30,593 bases of DNA from Seminavis robusta (lineage: Eukaryota; Bacillariophyta; Bacillariophyceae; Naviculales; Naviculaceae), in assembly GCA_903772945.1 (NCBI GenBank), contig CAICTM010001367.1, positions 1-30,593 on the forward strand. Reading direction: 5' to 3'. A program made the position numbers and the translations under genes. The first letter of the stretch is position 1, and each line of letters begins with the position of its first letter. This document shows positions 1-10,635 of this stretch, in pieces. The notes under the pieces are model-generated. The model did no database searches. It was not told where the DNA came from and worked only from the letters and a program-made list of their open reading frames with translations.

Positions 1-552
1 ACACAGACCCACATTGACTGCCTTCTCTGTACATGCTCGGGGTGGCTTTTTTGTCTGTTGCTAAGGTACTCGCCGGCTTTCCTCTTCGCATGACCGCTGC
101 CCTTATCTCTATATACACACAGTACAGTACTCGATCTACACCCTGACGGCGCCGGACTCATAGTATGTAGTCACTCCCATGTTGGTCCCAGCATCAGGGA
201 TTTGTTAGTGCTTCTTTGCCGGCTGCGATGACGTGCCGGGCGCGCGCGTTATTGTGCCGCCGCGGTTGCCAAGGCACCGTCCGTGAAGATACACCCGGAC
301 ATTTTGACAGGGGATCACACCACCCGAAACACCGGTGGATCTTTGCCCACACAGACCCTGACCAGCACGCCTCGCCAGACATTCCCATGCCACCACCAAG
401 CCTCCCTGGGGCTGGGCCTTGTGCACTCACATGACACTACGTCAACCCCATACACAGGGTTTGCCTGGTAGGTACAACAGCTCAAGGAGTGGCTCCCATC
501 TCCCCAGGGAGCATGACACACCCAGAATACTACATAGCTTTTAGAGCCATAG
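1..552. other. Non-coding flank, no gene recognised
   Basis: No convincing coding frame or RNA gene is visible here. Frames on both strands are short, start at arbitrary codons and have no recognisable motif. A short GTAC-rich tract (about 120-135) resembles ones seen between genes elsewhere in the window. This stretch lies beyond the 3' side of the DIRS-like element and may hold part of its terminal repeats, but I could not match it by eye to the other flank (8021-9100). Confidence 0.4.
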
Positions 553-1438
553 CAGCGACGCTGCTCGGAGAGAAGTTCGCGCCATAAGTCACGGAGGCGG
601 CTAGCCAGCACAGCTGGAAAAAAACCAGGGGCGATTCATTCCCGAGAAACAAAAGTTTCGCTGAGGGAATCGACCGTTGTACAACGAAGAAGGGTGGAAT
701 CGTGGTAACCCCACGAAGCCACAAAGTTCGTTGTGCAGAGGAAAACTCAGGCACAACTCAGAGGAACGGCAGAAATACTGCACGAAACTGTATCAGGTAC
801 GTGGACGGAAATTGGTGACCATGAAATAACAGGGAAATGAGACGTTTGCTAACAACGACGCAGCTGTATTGTTCACGCAGGCATCATGGACGACGCTGCA
901 AAGGACGCGTACATCGCCAAGTTGGAAACTGGGATGAAAGCAACGGTGGGTCTCATTGCAGGTGCTACCGGCAGCAAGAGCGCCGCGAGTGAAGCTGCGT
1001 TCATGCAGTGGCGCCGTACTTTCCCGTTGGGAGTGTTGGGCCCCGAGGACCGAGCGGCAATGCGTTCATTGCTGTCCATCTCGGGCAGGGAGTTTCATCG
1101 GCTGGAAGCCAAGTTCAAGGGCAGAACCCCCCAACTCGGCGTTGCCAGGATTTGGCGACGCCAGCCAATGGTGACACCCAAAAAGTGGTCGCCAAGCACT
1201 GGCTGACAACACGGTGGTGCTATCGGCAGCCAAGGCCAAGGCGGGGCAAGGGTTGGCAAGCGCCGCGTGGAACGTTCTCTACACGGGCACCCGTGAGGAG
1301 AACAAGCGTTACAACGCGACCGAGGTCTCGAAGCTGATGACGGGTTGCGTGCTCCAGATGAGTTCTGGAAGCAAACGGGAGCGGGATGGAACGTTCCGTC
1401 CCAACCGCCGTAATCGGCGCCATGACGATGCGGCGTAA
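553..1438 (+). pseudogene. Degenerate spliced coding region of unknown function
   Basis: I do not recognise this protein. From an ATG at 886 a frame runs about 106 residues with a normal, helix-forming composition (starts MDDAAKDAYIAKLETGMK). The frame also opens upstream across an intron-like segment at 797-880: donor GTACGT, a branch-like GCTAAC at 848-853, acceptor GCAG. Joined at that intron, the upstream exon reads in phase back to about 553, with one in-frame TAA at 706-708 and no ATG. Downstream the coding signal changes frame near the C-run at 1126-1131 and again near 1200, ending at a TAA at 1436-1438 after a peptide containing TGTREENKRYNATEVSKLM. The gene is therefore probably broken. 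It points toward the end of the retroelement and could be a host gene remnant or an antisense passenger of the element. Confidence 0.35.
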
Positions 1439-1590
1439 AGCCCCACTGGGTGAGGACGGGCATGATATTCAAGACGCAAATGTCCAGGGCAGAGAACCAA
1501 ATGACAACACATGACAGTATGGTCGGCACGGTCAAAAGGAAACCGGGTATAGTTCAAAATTAAAACTTTATAAAGAAGCGGAAACCAACT

Positions 1591-2838
1591 TTAGAGGCAT
1601 GGCATAGCCATTAGTCGATCGAAGGCAGCATTCTGCCGCTGTGACAGTAGGGCCACGTTCCGAAAGTAGGTAGCAAAGGTCATAGACTTCCACCGTAGTA
1701 TCCATTGGATATCCCTGTCGGAGAATCCCATGATGTGCAGGATCACACAAGCTCCAATACGGAGCGAGTGGGAACTCCAAAGGAGGATGTCAGCAGCATG
1801 AGCCGCTGGGTCAAGATTGTAGACCGTAGACGCAAGGCGCCGCATATATCGCTCAATGGCATATGAATCAACCAACTTGGGGCGATGTGCACGAGGGTCC
1901 CAGTAGATAGACAGGGGTGTGTTTTGCGCAGACAATCCAGGGTGCCATCCCTGGATGATAGCAAAACGTTGCAGTGCTCGATAAGAGGAACTGACGAAGC
2001 AAAACCCACCTGGGGTAGGGTTCTTCTCAAACTGCCGCTCTTCGCCATTGTTGCCATTCTTTTGTGTACGAAGCTTAACAAAGATTCGCAACACAGAATC
2101 ACAGGGGACAGAGAGGATTCCCAGCCCAACCATTCGACCACCTGCCACACCAATGGCACGAAAGTCATTGGGGACCAAGCACCGAGTCTGGCAGGCTGGC
2201 AAAGGCATCCCATTGGTATGGGGCTTGGTGAAGTTGGTTTTACCACCTGGCTGGGCCCATTCAGTAAGGCGGAAACCAGCACACATCCCTTGTTCGAACC
2301 CATCTGTGAGGGCACAGATAAGACTTGTACTTGGGAATTTCTCGGCAACTTTCTTAGCCAGAGAGTGCATCTTGTGGTCATAGGGCTCACGACGACCAGG
2401 CATGGACTCGTACTTGCGAATGTCTTTCATGACACCGGTTATGTATTTGCCCAGCTTCGTATCACCAGGTTTGTCCTTACGGTAATCCACCTGAGTAAAA
2501 TTCTGTATCAGGGTGGTCACAGCCAGGAGATACTGCTCGATGGTCCCAGACTTGATGGCTTTGCAGTGGATGGAATGCCCACTACTGAGGTGCACCGCAT
2601 ACATTGCGAACTGCAACTGGGCCCGTTCAGGAATATCGGGATCAGACCCTTCAAGGGTCAAGTTGTCGTCCCACCTCATAGCACAGCAGAACCAGAGGTA
2701 GTGGAGCCGACGGACTGAAACTGTCCTAGCACTGTCGGCAGAATGCACGGTACTGGAATGTTTCTGGAGTACAGCCTCAAGGTAAGGAGCTGTACCAGCT
2801 CGGGCGACGGCCGGAAATAGTCCAAGGGCTCGAGACAT
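1591..2838 (-). CDS. Tyrosine recombinase of DIRS-like element
   Basis: A 415-residue intact frame starting at a true ATG (2836-2838). The C-terminal half has the catalytic signature of tyrosine recombinases: box I arginine R190 in GMCAGFRLTEW, a candidate hairpin lysine (K255 or K260) in KLRTQKNG, H357-x-x-R360 in SHSLRIGA, W383 in the position usually H or W, and the nucleophile Y391 in FATYFRN. In DIRS elements this enzyme inserts a circular cDNA without a target-site duplication. The N-terminal 150 residues are probably the SAM-like core-binding domain. The start lies inside the end of the RT/RNase H ORF (overlap 2676-2838, different frame), the arrangement typical of the order. All catalytic positions are present, so the protein could be active even though Gag and Pol are broken. 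Confidence 0.85.
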   Translation of the reverse strand: MSRALGLFPAVARAGTAPYLEAVLQKHSSTVHSADSARTVSVRRLHYLWFCCAMRWDDNLTLEGSDPDIPERAQLQFAMYAVHLSSGHSIHCKAIKSGTIEQYLLAVTTLIQNFTQVDYRKDKPGDTKLGKYITGVMKDIRKYESMPGRREPYDHKMHSLAKKVAEKFPSTSLICALTDGFEQGMCAGFRLTEWAQPGGKTNFTKPHTNGMPLPACQTRCLVPNDFRAIGVAGGRMVGLGILSVPCDSVLRIFVKLRTQKNGNNGEERQFEKNPTPGGFCFVSSSYRALQRFAIIQGWHPGLSAQNTPLSIYWDPRAHRPKLVDSYAIERYMRRLASTVYNLDPAAHAADILLWSSHSLRIGACVILHIMGFSDRDIQWILRWKSMTFATYFRNVALLSQRQNAAFDRLMAMPCL

Positions 2839-5649
2839 GGATGCTTGTGAAACAGCTTCACAGCACGGGCAGGGAGAGACAAAGAAAAGTCATTGCGTGA
2901 GATATCATCAGCAATAATGTTCTTGACCCCTGCCAGATGTTCACACTGGGTGTGAACCCGGGAAACCCGAAGGAGCTCAGCATAGACCGAGACAAGTCCC
3001 TGCCCCTGAGAAGTGCGTGCAGTAGCACGGTTCTCCCATGACTTGGACACGGTATTATCCGTTTCCCCAAACCAGACTGGGATTGAAGGGGTTCCCGTGG
3101 GGAAGTACACCTGGGCTGTACCAGGAGTGATCATGCGGATCCGTGTGATCACGGCAGCCAACTGTAGGACCACCACAATGAACTCCAGTGAGTTGATATG
3201 AACAAACTCATCAGCACTGGGAGCCAAATCACGGACGCCGCGGACTGTTCGTGGGGACCAGATGACGTCGAACCAAAAACGCAGTTCGAGGCAGTAGGCA
3301 CCACCACCAGCCTTGCTGGCATCACCTCGGGAGGAGAAATGTGGTTCTCGTGGGACAATGAGGCCCAGAGGCACTTCCCAAGGATCAGCACTGGCTTGGA
3401 CGTAGGCCAGGAGGTGACTGATCGAAGTCTTCATATCGATGTCAACTGTAAAACGCTGCCGTGTTGTCCACAACAGCTTTGCTCGTTCCCGGAGGATCAG
3501 AGACTCAATACGTCCAAGCAAGGCACTTGGGAGCTCACGGCGCAGGTGTAGTTCCTTTCCACGCCTGTTGAAACGCCGTTGGACAATGTGGAAACGGGCA
3601 ACCAGGGCACGGCGTACCGCATTCTGGAGAGCGCAGCACCAGCATCTGGCCCATCGGGCATACTTCGTGTGATTCTCTAGGGTCCCCAGGAGATGGGCAA
3701 TCTCCAGGAGATCAAAAGAAACCCTTGTAGCCCAGAGCTGAAGTAGCTCAACCAACTGGGCCCGCTTGTGGGGTAGCATCCCGACAGAGAGTGTCCTTGA
3801 GTTGAACCGCCGGCCCACAAGCTTGCGCATGTGGTTGTACCAGGATTCAAACTTTTCCCCACTTAGTGGAGATGGTACAAGGGGGTTTGTAGGTGGCCCC
3901 AGGACGTCAAACAGCGAGGCAACACTGGCACAGATTGTCCGTACCAAATGGGCACGGACATCCGCATACAAGTTGTCATCAACATGCATGTGGTAAGGGG
4001 GTGGGAGCCGACTTCCATCTGCACCCAATACCCCTCAGTTGATGCCATCAGCATCAGCAAGCTCGAAAGCTTCCAGCTCCACAACTGTGGGCACCTCAGC
4101 CATTTGAATGGGTGGGATGTGTGGGAGAACCCGGGCTTCCACTGTTGGATCCTCCAACCAAAGGTTCCAAGCCAATTGGCGTCTGGCTTGGCCAATAGTG
4201 TCCCAATTGGACGGGGAAGTGTTATCACCAAAGGTCCCACCAGTATTAATCACACCATATCCGGCCTGGATGCTTGTGTGCATGGCCATACAGTTTGGGT
4301 GGTACTTCATGAGCCGGAAAGCCCCACTCACATCATCGTCTGCAATATAGATCTCTTCACGGGGGTAGGTCACACGAAGGTTGTACAACCACACCATGAA
4401 GCCCAATTCTGCTCCAGCGAAGGTGAGTGGAGGCTCATTGTCTTTGCTGGTCCAGTCATTGATTGCATAGCTGCCGGGGGTTGGCCGGAAGCTACTGTCA
4501 AAGATTGGACGAGGGTTCTTGAACATTGTGTTGAGATCAACCACCCCCTTGGGGGGTCAAGTGGCAGTGGAGCATGAACAGGATTGCCCGCTGATCCACT
4601 ACCAAGGTGTATCCTTTCTTGTTGTCCTTGACCATGGCCTTGTAAGTTTTCTCAGGTTCTTCCACCACTGTTGTGTGATTGCCATACTTGTAGTAAGCCA
4701 CAAAGTTTTCCTCGGTGGTAAAGGCCTGGCAGTGGGCGGGGATTCCTTGGTAGAAAATCCGCCGGAGATTGTTCACAACGGCAGGAGTGGCACCTGCAGT
4801 TGTGAGCATGTCCAGGGTTGCAGCATGGCCACGGTGTGCGGCCACATGGGGGCCGCCAATCCACCGGACCAGATCAGCAACACTTCCATCAAAGTGGAGC
4901 AACGCAGCAGTGGCCATGCGGACTCGGTTGGTGTTGAGCTCAGTCTCAGACTCCCAACCAGCAGGGTATCCCCTGATCCCATGGAACTTGATGGTCCACA
5001 ACTCCATGAGGAGCTCCTGAAGGACCTTGGCAGGGTAGTAGGCAGAGCATAGGGACCGCCAGCCGTCGCCATTGACAACCAGTAGTCCAGACTTCCAAAG
5101 AGGAAGTAGTACATGCCGTAGGGCAGGGGTCGAGTACAAGAATTGGGAGAGATTGTCCTTACCGAACGGTTGGTCAACTTTAGCCAAGACCAGTGGGTTC
5201 TTCACACCAAGTTGGTGGCGGAAACGCCGCTGTACCGCCTGGGTAAAGACTTCCTTCAAAGTCACATCCACGTCCTTGACGACCACGGACTTCGTGGGGT
5301 ACCATTCCACAGCCCTTCGGGTCGCCAGCTGTTCTCCAATCACAGAGTCGTCGACATCGTCATTGGGGACAACGTGGGGACCAGGCGGAGGTAAGTGCTG
5401 CGACAACGCATCAGGGGTTCCAGCTGTCACTGGGGAAACTCTAGGCATGGCCGGGGGACAAGTGTACGAAAGGGGCCCAGGGGCTTTCCGAAGAGTCCGG
5501 TCAGGCAAGCATAGAGATGTGGACGTTGCTGGATTAAACAGACGTTTATAGTTAGAGAAATGGAAGGGAAAAGTAGGCAAACAACCCGAACGAAACAACA
5601 GGACGTGATCCCAGGTCCTAGGTCTCACCAGCGGGTGCCTTGCCAGCAA
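2676..5649 (-). pseudogene. Pol: reverse transcriptase and RNase H, broken
   Basis: The first conventional ATG is at 5446-5448; the frame is open from 5649. An N-terminal region of about 300 residues precedes the RT. The RT core shows motif A (IYIADDDVSGAFRLMKYHP), a motif B-like TGGTFGDNTSPSNWD and motif C as HMHVDDNLYAD, a VDD variant. RNase H follows with the D-E-D-D set in DASKAGGGAYC, INSLEFIVV, GETDNTVSKSW and IADDISRND. Two lesions are visible. A one-base frame change occurs at the C/G run near 4537-4552, where the upstream frame ends at 4537 and the RT frame continues from about 4544. An in-frame TGA at 4035-4037 separates motif B from motif C without a change of frame. No methyltransferase domain is visible after RNase H. 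The frame stops at 2676, inside the recombinase gene. Confidence 0.8.
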
Positions 5650-8020
5650 CCCAACCCAAGCCAGGCTGGTTCTTGACGAACGCCACCAGCTTAGTTCGGT
5701 TGTCAGCAGTCAACTGATCCACATTAATAATGTGGGGCATTTTGCAGTCGAGACCACCCGGGCAAAAATACCCACGGGTCAAGAACTTCATGCAGAGTCT
5801 CTCAGGAGTCTTTCCTCCACGTTTCTTAGCCCGGGCAGTCACCATTGGCAGCCGGTTCGTTCCAGCGACAGCAGTGTCGAATGTGAGCATCCCGAGTGTT
5901 TTCTTACGGTCGTTATCGCCAGGGTCGGCGGTCTTCTGACGCTTCTGTGGAGTGGGATCAGGCCCACCACCACGAACACGGTCTGCCGGGACCAGGAACA
6001 GGTGGGGAATGCCGTGGTGCCGCGGCCGGCAGGGCTCTACCGCGTGCAGCAGGAAACCAAGTTGAACACGTTGGGAGCCCATCAAACTTTCCTAGACCAC
6101 TCCCATTCAAAATGGCCCGTAGGTCATGGATGTGGGAGTCGGCAGTAGCAATAGCGCCGAGGAAGTTTTCGTATTGCACCCCAGTCCCAGCAATGACAGA
6201 GGCATACAAGGTAGCATTGGTAGCCGGCTTCAGGAAAGCGACAAGGATAGATTGGAGCTCCTGCCAGGGGTGGACCGCAAGGTAGGGATGATTCCTGTAG
6301 ACTTCCCACAGGTCTTTCCCGGCAGTATCCATGAGCAAGCCCACATACTCCGCCATCTTGGTGATGACAAGGGGTGCATTTGTATCAGTAATCATCACCG
6401 AGAACAGCAGCCTAAGGTTGCAAAACGCCTCATACACATGACGGAAATTCAAAAGGGTCCCGCCAGTGTAGAGCTGGCTGCTTTTGGTGGCTTCAATTTG
6501 GGCGGTGCTGTTGGTGGAATTTGCCATCAGAATCGTTCGGGCCTGGTGGTCACCTTCAGCAATCAAAGACAGAGCCTCCCTCTCAGGAGAAAGGAAATGC
6601 AGCAGACAAAGATTGGTACGGGCAGTTGCATGGGAGGCCGACAAGAGACGCACGGCCAACCAGGCAAAGGTCCGGATGCGGTCACTGAAAGCCAAAGTGA
6701 CATTGTCAGGCCTGAACGTGACGCTTGTGTCAACTGCTCGGTCGCTTGCGTTAGCCATCACCAGTCGAGCTTTGATCAGCTCACGGAGGTCGTCGCCAGC
6801 AGTGGAACTAGAGCCAGAGCGCAAATACGACGTGAAATCCTCCTTCAGGTCTGGGAGAGTCATTGCAGCTGTACCGATCTGTTCCCCAGCAGGGAGGGCA
6901 GCAAGGAGAATTCGGAAGCGAGCTGTGGTTCGTTCAGCTGCCCCAAATGTCTTATCCCTTTTCACAAGGGGTTCAACAACGGCCTTGATCTGGTCAGCAC
7001 TTAAACCACGGCGGTGGGCCCGGTGCCTTCTCCCGGTGCTGGTTCGATTTGCTTCCTAGTTCCACCCAGATGGTAGTTGACCAGTCCACAAAGCGAAGCC
7101 TTGCAGAGAGATACAGGGGGCTGTCTGGGTTGACCGTATGTGGGGAGACCGGAAGACGAGGCCGAATCTCAAGCTGCCGAATAGGATTGGGAGCATCAGT
7201 CGCAAGACCAGCCAGGTGGAATATCGGGCCACCGGTGGTCACAGAGTAGCAGTTGTTCTGGGATTGAACATAGTGCATGCCCTGCCTCCACACGTGGAAC
7301 AGACGAAAAGTATCGCGGTAGGATTGGGGCCCACCCAAGTCGGAGCAGTGCTCAAAGGTAAAACCAGGAGCTACCGGCAGAACAATAGGCAACGCCACAA
7401 TACGTGGGTAATCGTCGTCAGCAGGTTCTTCAGTGAGACCTGAAAATTCAAGCGAGCCAAGGTGGCTTCAACAGGAACTGGTCGTTACCACGAGTTGCTT
7501 CGGCAGGGCCGATACGAACTTGAGGACGAACTTGAGGGGGGCCAGCCACAGTGTCGGGAGCAGTAGGGTGCGCAGCCAAACCGAAGTGAGTTGCATCCCC
7601 AATGGGGACGAGGGTTGTAACGAACCCAAAGAAATCATCCACAGCCATCGTGATGGTATGGGGTACCCCGACGGCATCAGTGAAATCACCAACAACAACG
7701 GGAGGTCCAGCATCACCGTCCCCAGCAACAATGGTAGGCCTGGTGATGAATCCCACCTTGCCATTCCAAACGCAAGCGAACTGGAAGACAGTGCCATGGT
7801 CTCCGAGTACCTGCTGGCGGTGGTTCGTGTTCATCCCAGGCTGGAGAGTACGATGGATGAGCTGGTCACCGCAGGATTTGCGGCTCGAGCCCTCGAGAAG
7901 GTTTGGACTGGGCCATTCTTGCCCCTCGAGAGAGAGGGTTGACGGGCCGACATGCTGGTAATCTAGGCGTGGGGAAAGGAGAGTTCGAGGTATCGAACAG
8001 GAACTGATTCGGGAAGGAAT
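5618..8020 (-). pseudogene. Gag-like region with CCCH zinc knuckle, frameshifted
   Basis: Coding signal runs on the minus strand in four successive open segments: about 8020-7448, about 7460-6994, about 7030-5958 and about 6010-5618. Each passes to the next by an apparent one-base step in the same direction. The last segment ends in a basic stretch followed by a CCCH zinc-knuckle-like motif, C-x9-C-x5-C-x3-H (LCMKFLTRGYFCPGGLDC plus KMPH), which supports a nucleic-acid-binding Gag. The long third segment is helical and alanine/leucine-rich, like a capsid-type protein. The only early ATG is at 7832-7834, but the frame is open about 60 codons further upstream, so the true start is uncertain. 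The stop at 5618 is about 170 bp before the first Pol ATG. Three frame changes make it likely that this copy is dead. Confidence 0.6.
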
Positions 8021-9606
8021 CTACTTGTGAGCACATTGAAACTCACAGGCTGAAAGGGCAGGGCAGAATTCACCCGGGAAATTTCGAGAGCCCTGCTCAA
8101 TAAAGTTAACTAGGTCCACAAATTAGACTCATCAAGATTGGGATGAAAGTTTGGAGGGTAGCCATACACTCATTGTAATGTAGGCCTAGGAGTCCCCTCG
8201 TTCATCTCAAATTTCGTGAAAGGGTAGATGGTGGACGATCAAGGTGGCCGGGGAAAGCTCGCCCGGTGGGCACGAAACGGGTATGAAAGGGCTTAACAGC
8301 GCGGGGAGTAATTAAGTCGCGTTGCCCACGCGCGAGGCGAGTCACCAAAATTTGGCCGCCGGTACACAACGGCAATCAGAAGTCCCGGTTGGGAGTGGTA
8401 TCGCTTCAATAACAGGAACGAGACCAACACGCAATACCAAGCAGCAATGGCGCTGGAGACGGGGATACGGCTCCGCGACGGGCGCAAAGCTAAAAACCGA
8501 GGTAGTCATAGACTAGATAAAGCCAATATAGGCATGCTCCTTTACGACCGATAGCGGTCTACACAACTCTTAAGAGTGATAGGAGAGTGGGTAAAGCCGC
8601 TGAGGGCGCCCATGGGTCACTAGTGACGGGAAACACCTGTGGTCTAAACACACAGGGTCCGGTGAAACTCACACACCACGGCCACGACTATGCGTGGCAC
8701 ATGGGCGCAAGGCACCATAAAGAGGAAAGGACCATGGACGGCAAAAAAAGCAATATTCCATGGTCCAGAAGCCTGTTGGTGGTAATCCAGCATCAGAAAA
8801 CCAAACAGTGGGTGTTCTGCTTGGCTGAACTGACCTCAACCAGTCTACAGGATGGCAAGTCAGACCCAGCCAGCAAGCAGATATAACTGCCCCGCTGGCT
8901 TAGAGTCTTGGCTGCAAGCTAGTACGCGTGATGACTGCGTGGACACGGCAAATTTTTTTTTAAATAGCCAGCGAAAGCTATTTCCTTCCGCGTTTGGGAG
9001 CATCCAGATCCACTGGCTTAAACAATAATTAGCACCCACGTGCTCTCGTGCTCTGGTGCATGAACTGATTGAGTTGGAGGTTGAGGTACTATTAACTAAT
9101 AGCTAATATGACCTTTAATAACTTTCATTTCATATATATTTACCTCATCTACTTAAACATGAATATTCTAGTGCTCACACTGTACGAGTACCTAGGTACC
9201 GTACGGTACGACTGTACCAGTTCATACGTATACTCCGTTCATAGGTGACCCAAACTCTGCTGTGGCTCGGATCCAGCTTTTGGTTAAACCATGAAGGCTC
9301 CAGTAAGCTACCAAATGACCACTGGGGGTCTAATAGACTTAGTAATATGACTACGTGGAGTGGTTGGATTTGAAGCATTAAGAGCCAAATGACCCAGAAT
9401 CTTGCCACTCTTAGAGAGGCTTCGAAACCGCAAACTGGCGGCCACTGGCGCACTTCAACCACTTCCGTAACAGAACCTCTCATCAAAGTGTCCACAAATT
9501 GGCAATTTGCTTCCTCATTCTCATTGCAAATCGAATCTATCACTTCCGTCGTGTTTCCTCCCATCCCCGTCAACACAACTAACAAACTAACTAACTCCAA
9601 CACACC
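8021..9606. other. Non-coding, upstream flank of the retroelement
   Basis: No coding frame here is convincing. A plus-strand frame at 8587-8886 has an ATG but no motif. The part from 8021 to about 8950 is GC-richer than what follows and is probably the leader or terminal region of the retroelement. It contains a perfect 10-bp inverted repeat, GGACCATGGA at 8729-8738 and its complement at 8757-8766, and the palindrome ACTCTTAAGAGT near 8566-8577. From about 8950 the sequence becomes AT-rich, with a GTAC-rich tract at 9180-9220, and reads as the promoter side of the gene that starts at 9607. Confidence 0.5.
8729..8766. repeat. Perfect 10-bp inverted repeat (hairpin)
   Basis: GGACCATGGA at 8729-8738 is followed after 18 bases by its exact complement TCCATGGTCC at 8757-8766. 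The spacer contains a run of seven A. It could fold as a stem-loop in the leader of the retroelement. Function unknown. Confidence 0.6.
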
Positions 9607-10635
9607 ATGGCGAGACCACGATACTTCTTGGACGACAGCGAGTCTGAAATGGACGACAGCATGATGTCGTGCTCGAATATTTCCGTGAGCTTTTGCATGT
9701 CGAGCAGTCGTCGAGGAGGCGCTAACACCAAGAATGCGAATTTCAAGTTGAATTGGAACGACGGCATGTCCTCGTCGGGTCGCAACCATTCCAGGAGAGG
9801 CAACAACAGCAGCAGCAACAGCAATAGCAATAGCAATTTCAAGTTTGCGTGGAATGACAGCAGTAGCAGCGTCTGTACGGAGGATTTGGATGAAAGCGAA
9901 CAGAGCTTCTTTCAATTGGGCAATTACAAGCGCAGCAAACAGAGTGCCACGCCTGTGGGCAAGATTTTGGAACAAGTCGATGGCGTCCGATACAAGGAGT
10001 CACCCAAAAAGGGGGGCCTTTTGTCAGGATTGGGCGCTGGTGATGGTACCGACAGTGAAGAGGACGACGACGCATTGCTCTTTAAGGAAAAGGACTCATC
10101 GGCGGCTTTTACGGCGGAAACCAGTGAGAGTAGTAGCAGCACAGAGGAAGATGAGGAAGAGGACGAGAGGGTTTTTCGCGATTTTACCAACGATTGGCAC
10201 CAAGCGGTCGATTTGGTACTCAAGCAAGAACGACGAATCCAACGTGGTGCAACGAAAGGTGTTCGATTCCAAGAAACGCTCGTCACAGACATGCTCGAGT
10301 TTGTCCAAGAAGAAGATGCCGCCCTGGCTGTGCGGGATGATAAGCACGTGGCCGAACCGCACGATCAAATTCCTTGGGATGAACTAGACTACGAAGAACT
10401 ACCCTGGCATTTGCAACCAGATTTGGATGAAGATGATGAATTGACAGCCAAATGTCGAAATATCATTCAACCCAGTGATAGTCCAGCTGAGGAGGAAGAT
10501 TCAGATGATGAAGACGAGGATGACTACGACGTAGAGCTAGAACGTCGCCTAGCACGGGTCGAGGGATTGGTTCTCCAGTTTGTCCTCAAGTTGAAATACA
10601 ACCACCTGCAAGTCGTGTCTTCAAGTTCCAACTAG
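9607..10635 (+). CDS. Acidic, serine-rich protein with possible PP1-docking motif
   Basis: A single-exon 342-residue frame with ATG in a good context (ACCATGG). I do not recognise a named family. The protein is mostly low-complexity: a Ser/Asn-rich N-terminal third, acidic Ser/Glu/Asp blocks at about 147-155, 172-188 and 293-308, and a short more ordered region at about 189-280. That region holds KGVRF (217-221), which fits the RVxF consensus for docking to protein phosphatase 1, followed by a hydrophobic stretch and two tryptophan-containing segments (IPWDELDYEELPWHL, 255-269). An internal near-repeat occurs in the N-terminal part, FKLNWNDGMSSS (46-57) and FKFAWNDSSSS (79-89). There is no signal peptide or membrane segment. 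The composition suggests a cytosolic or nuclear regulatory protein. The role is inference only. Confidence 0.7.
   Translation: MARPRYFLDDSESEMDDSMMSCSNISVSFCMSSSRRGGANTKNANFKLNWNDGMSSSGRNHSRRGNNSSSNSNSNSNFKFAWNDSSSSVCTEDLDESEQSFFQLGNYKRSKQSATPVGKILEQVDGVRYKESPKKGGLLSGLGAGDGTDSEEDDDALLFKEKDSSAAFTAETSESSSSTEEDEEEDERVFRDFTNDWHQAVDLVLKQERRIQRGATKGVRFQETLVTDMLEFVQEEDAALAVRDDKHVAEPHDQIPWDELDYEELPWHLQPDLDEDDELTAKCRNIIQPSDSPAEEEDSDDEDEDDYDVELERRLARVEGLVLQFVLKLKYNHLQVVSSSSN

Larger units (their letters stand above)
1591..8020 (-). mobile_element. DIRS-like tyrosine-recombinase retrotransposon, decayed
   Basis: The minus strand encodes, in order, a Gag-like region, reverse transcriptase, RNase H and a tyrosine recombinase, all in one orientation. 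Use of a tyrosine recombinase instead of a DDE integrase, with the recombinase ORF overlapping the RT/RNase H ORF, is the hallmark of DIRS-order elements. I see no aspartic protease and no methyltransferase domain. Gag and Pol carry several frame changes and one nonsense codon, whereas the recombinase frame is open. Boundaries given are those of the coding content. Split direct repeats or inverted termini, which such elements need, were not found by eye. The left limit is the stop of the recombinase and the right limit is where the Gag frame closes at a TAG near 8021. Confidence 0.82.

Noticed and set aside
2286..2300. tRNA B-box-like GGTTCGAAC on the minus strand
   Set aside because: It is inside the recombinase coding frame, with no matching A box or cloverleaf.
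1885..2718. 277-codon plus-strand frame
   Set aside because: It lies wholly opposite the tyrosine recombinase, whose frame has catalytic motifs; this one has none.
8587..8886. 99-codon plus-strand ATG frame
   Set aside because: No motif and not much longer than expected by chance; kept as non-coding.
9175..9975. 266-codon minus-strand frame
   Set aside because: It overlaps the acidic gene on the other strand; its Leu/Ala/Ile stretches are the antisense of Asn/Ser/Gln codon runs.
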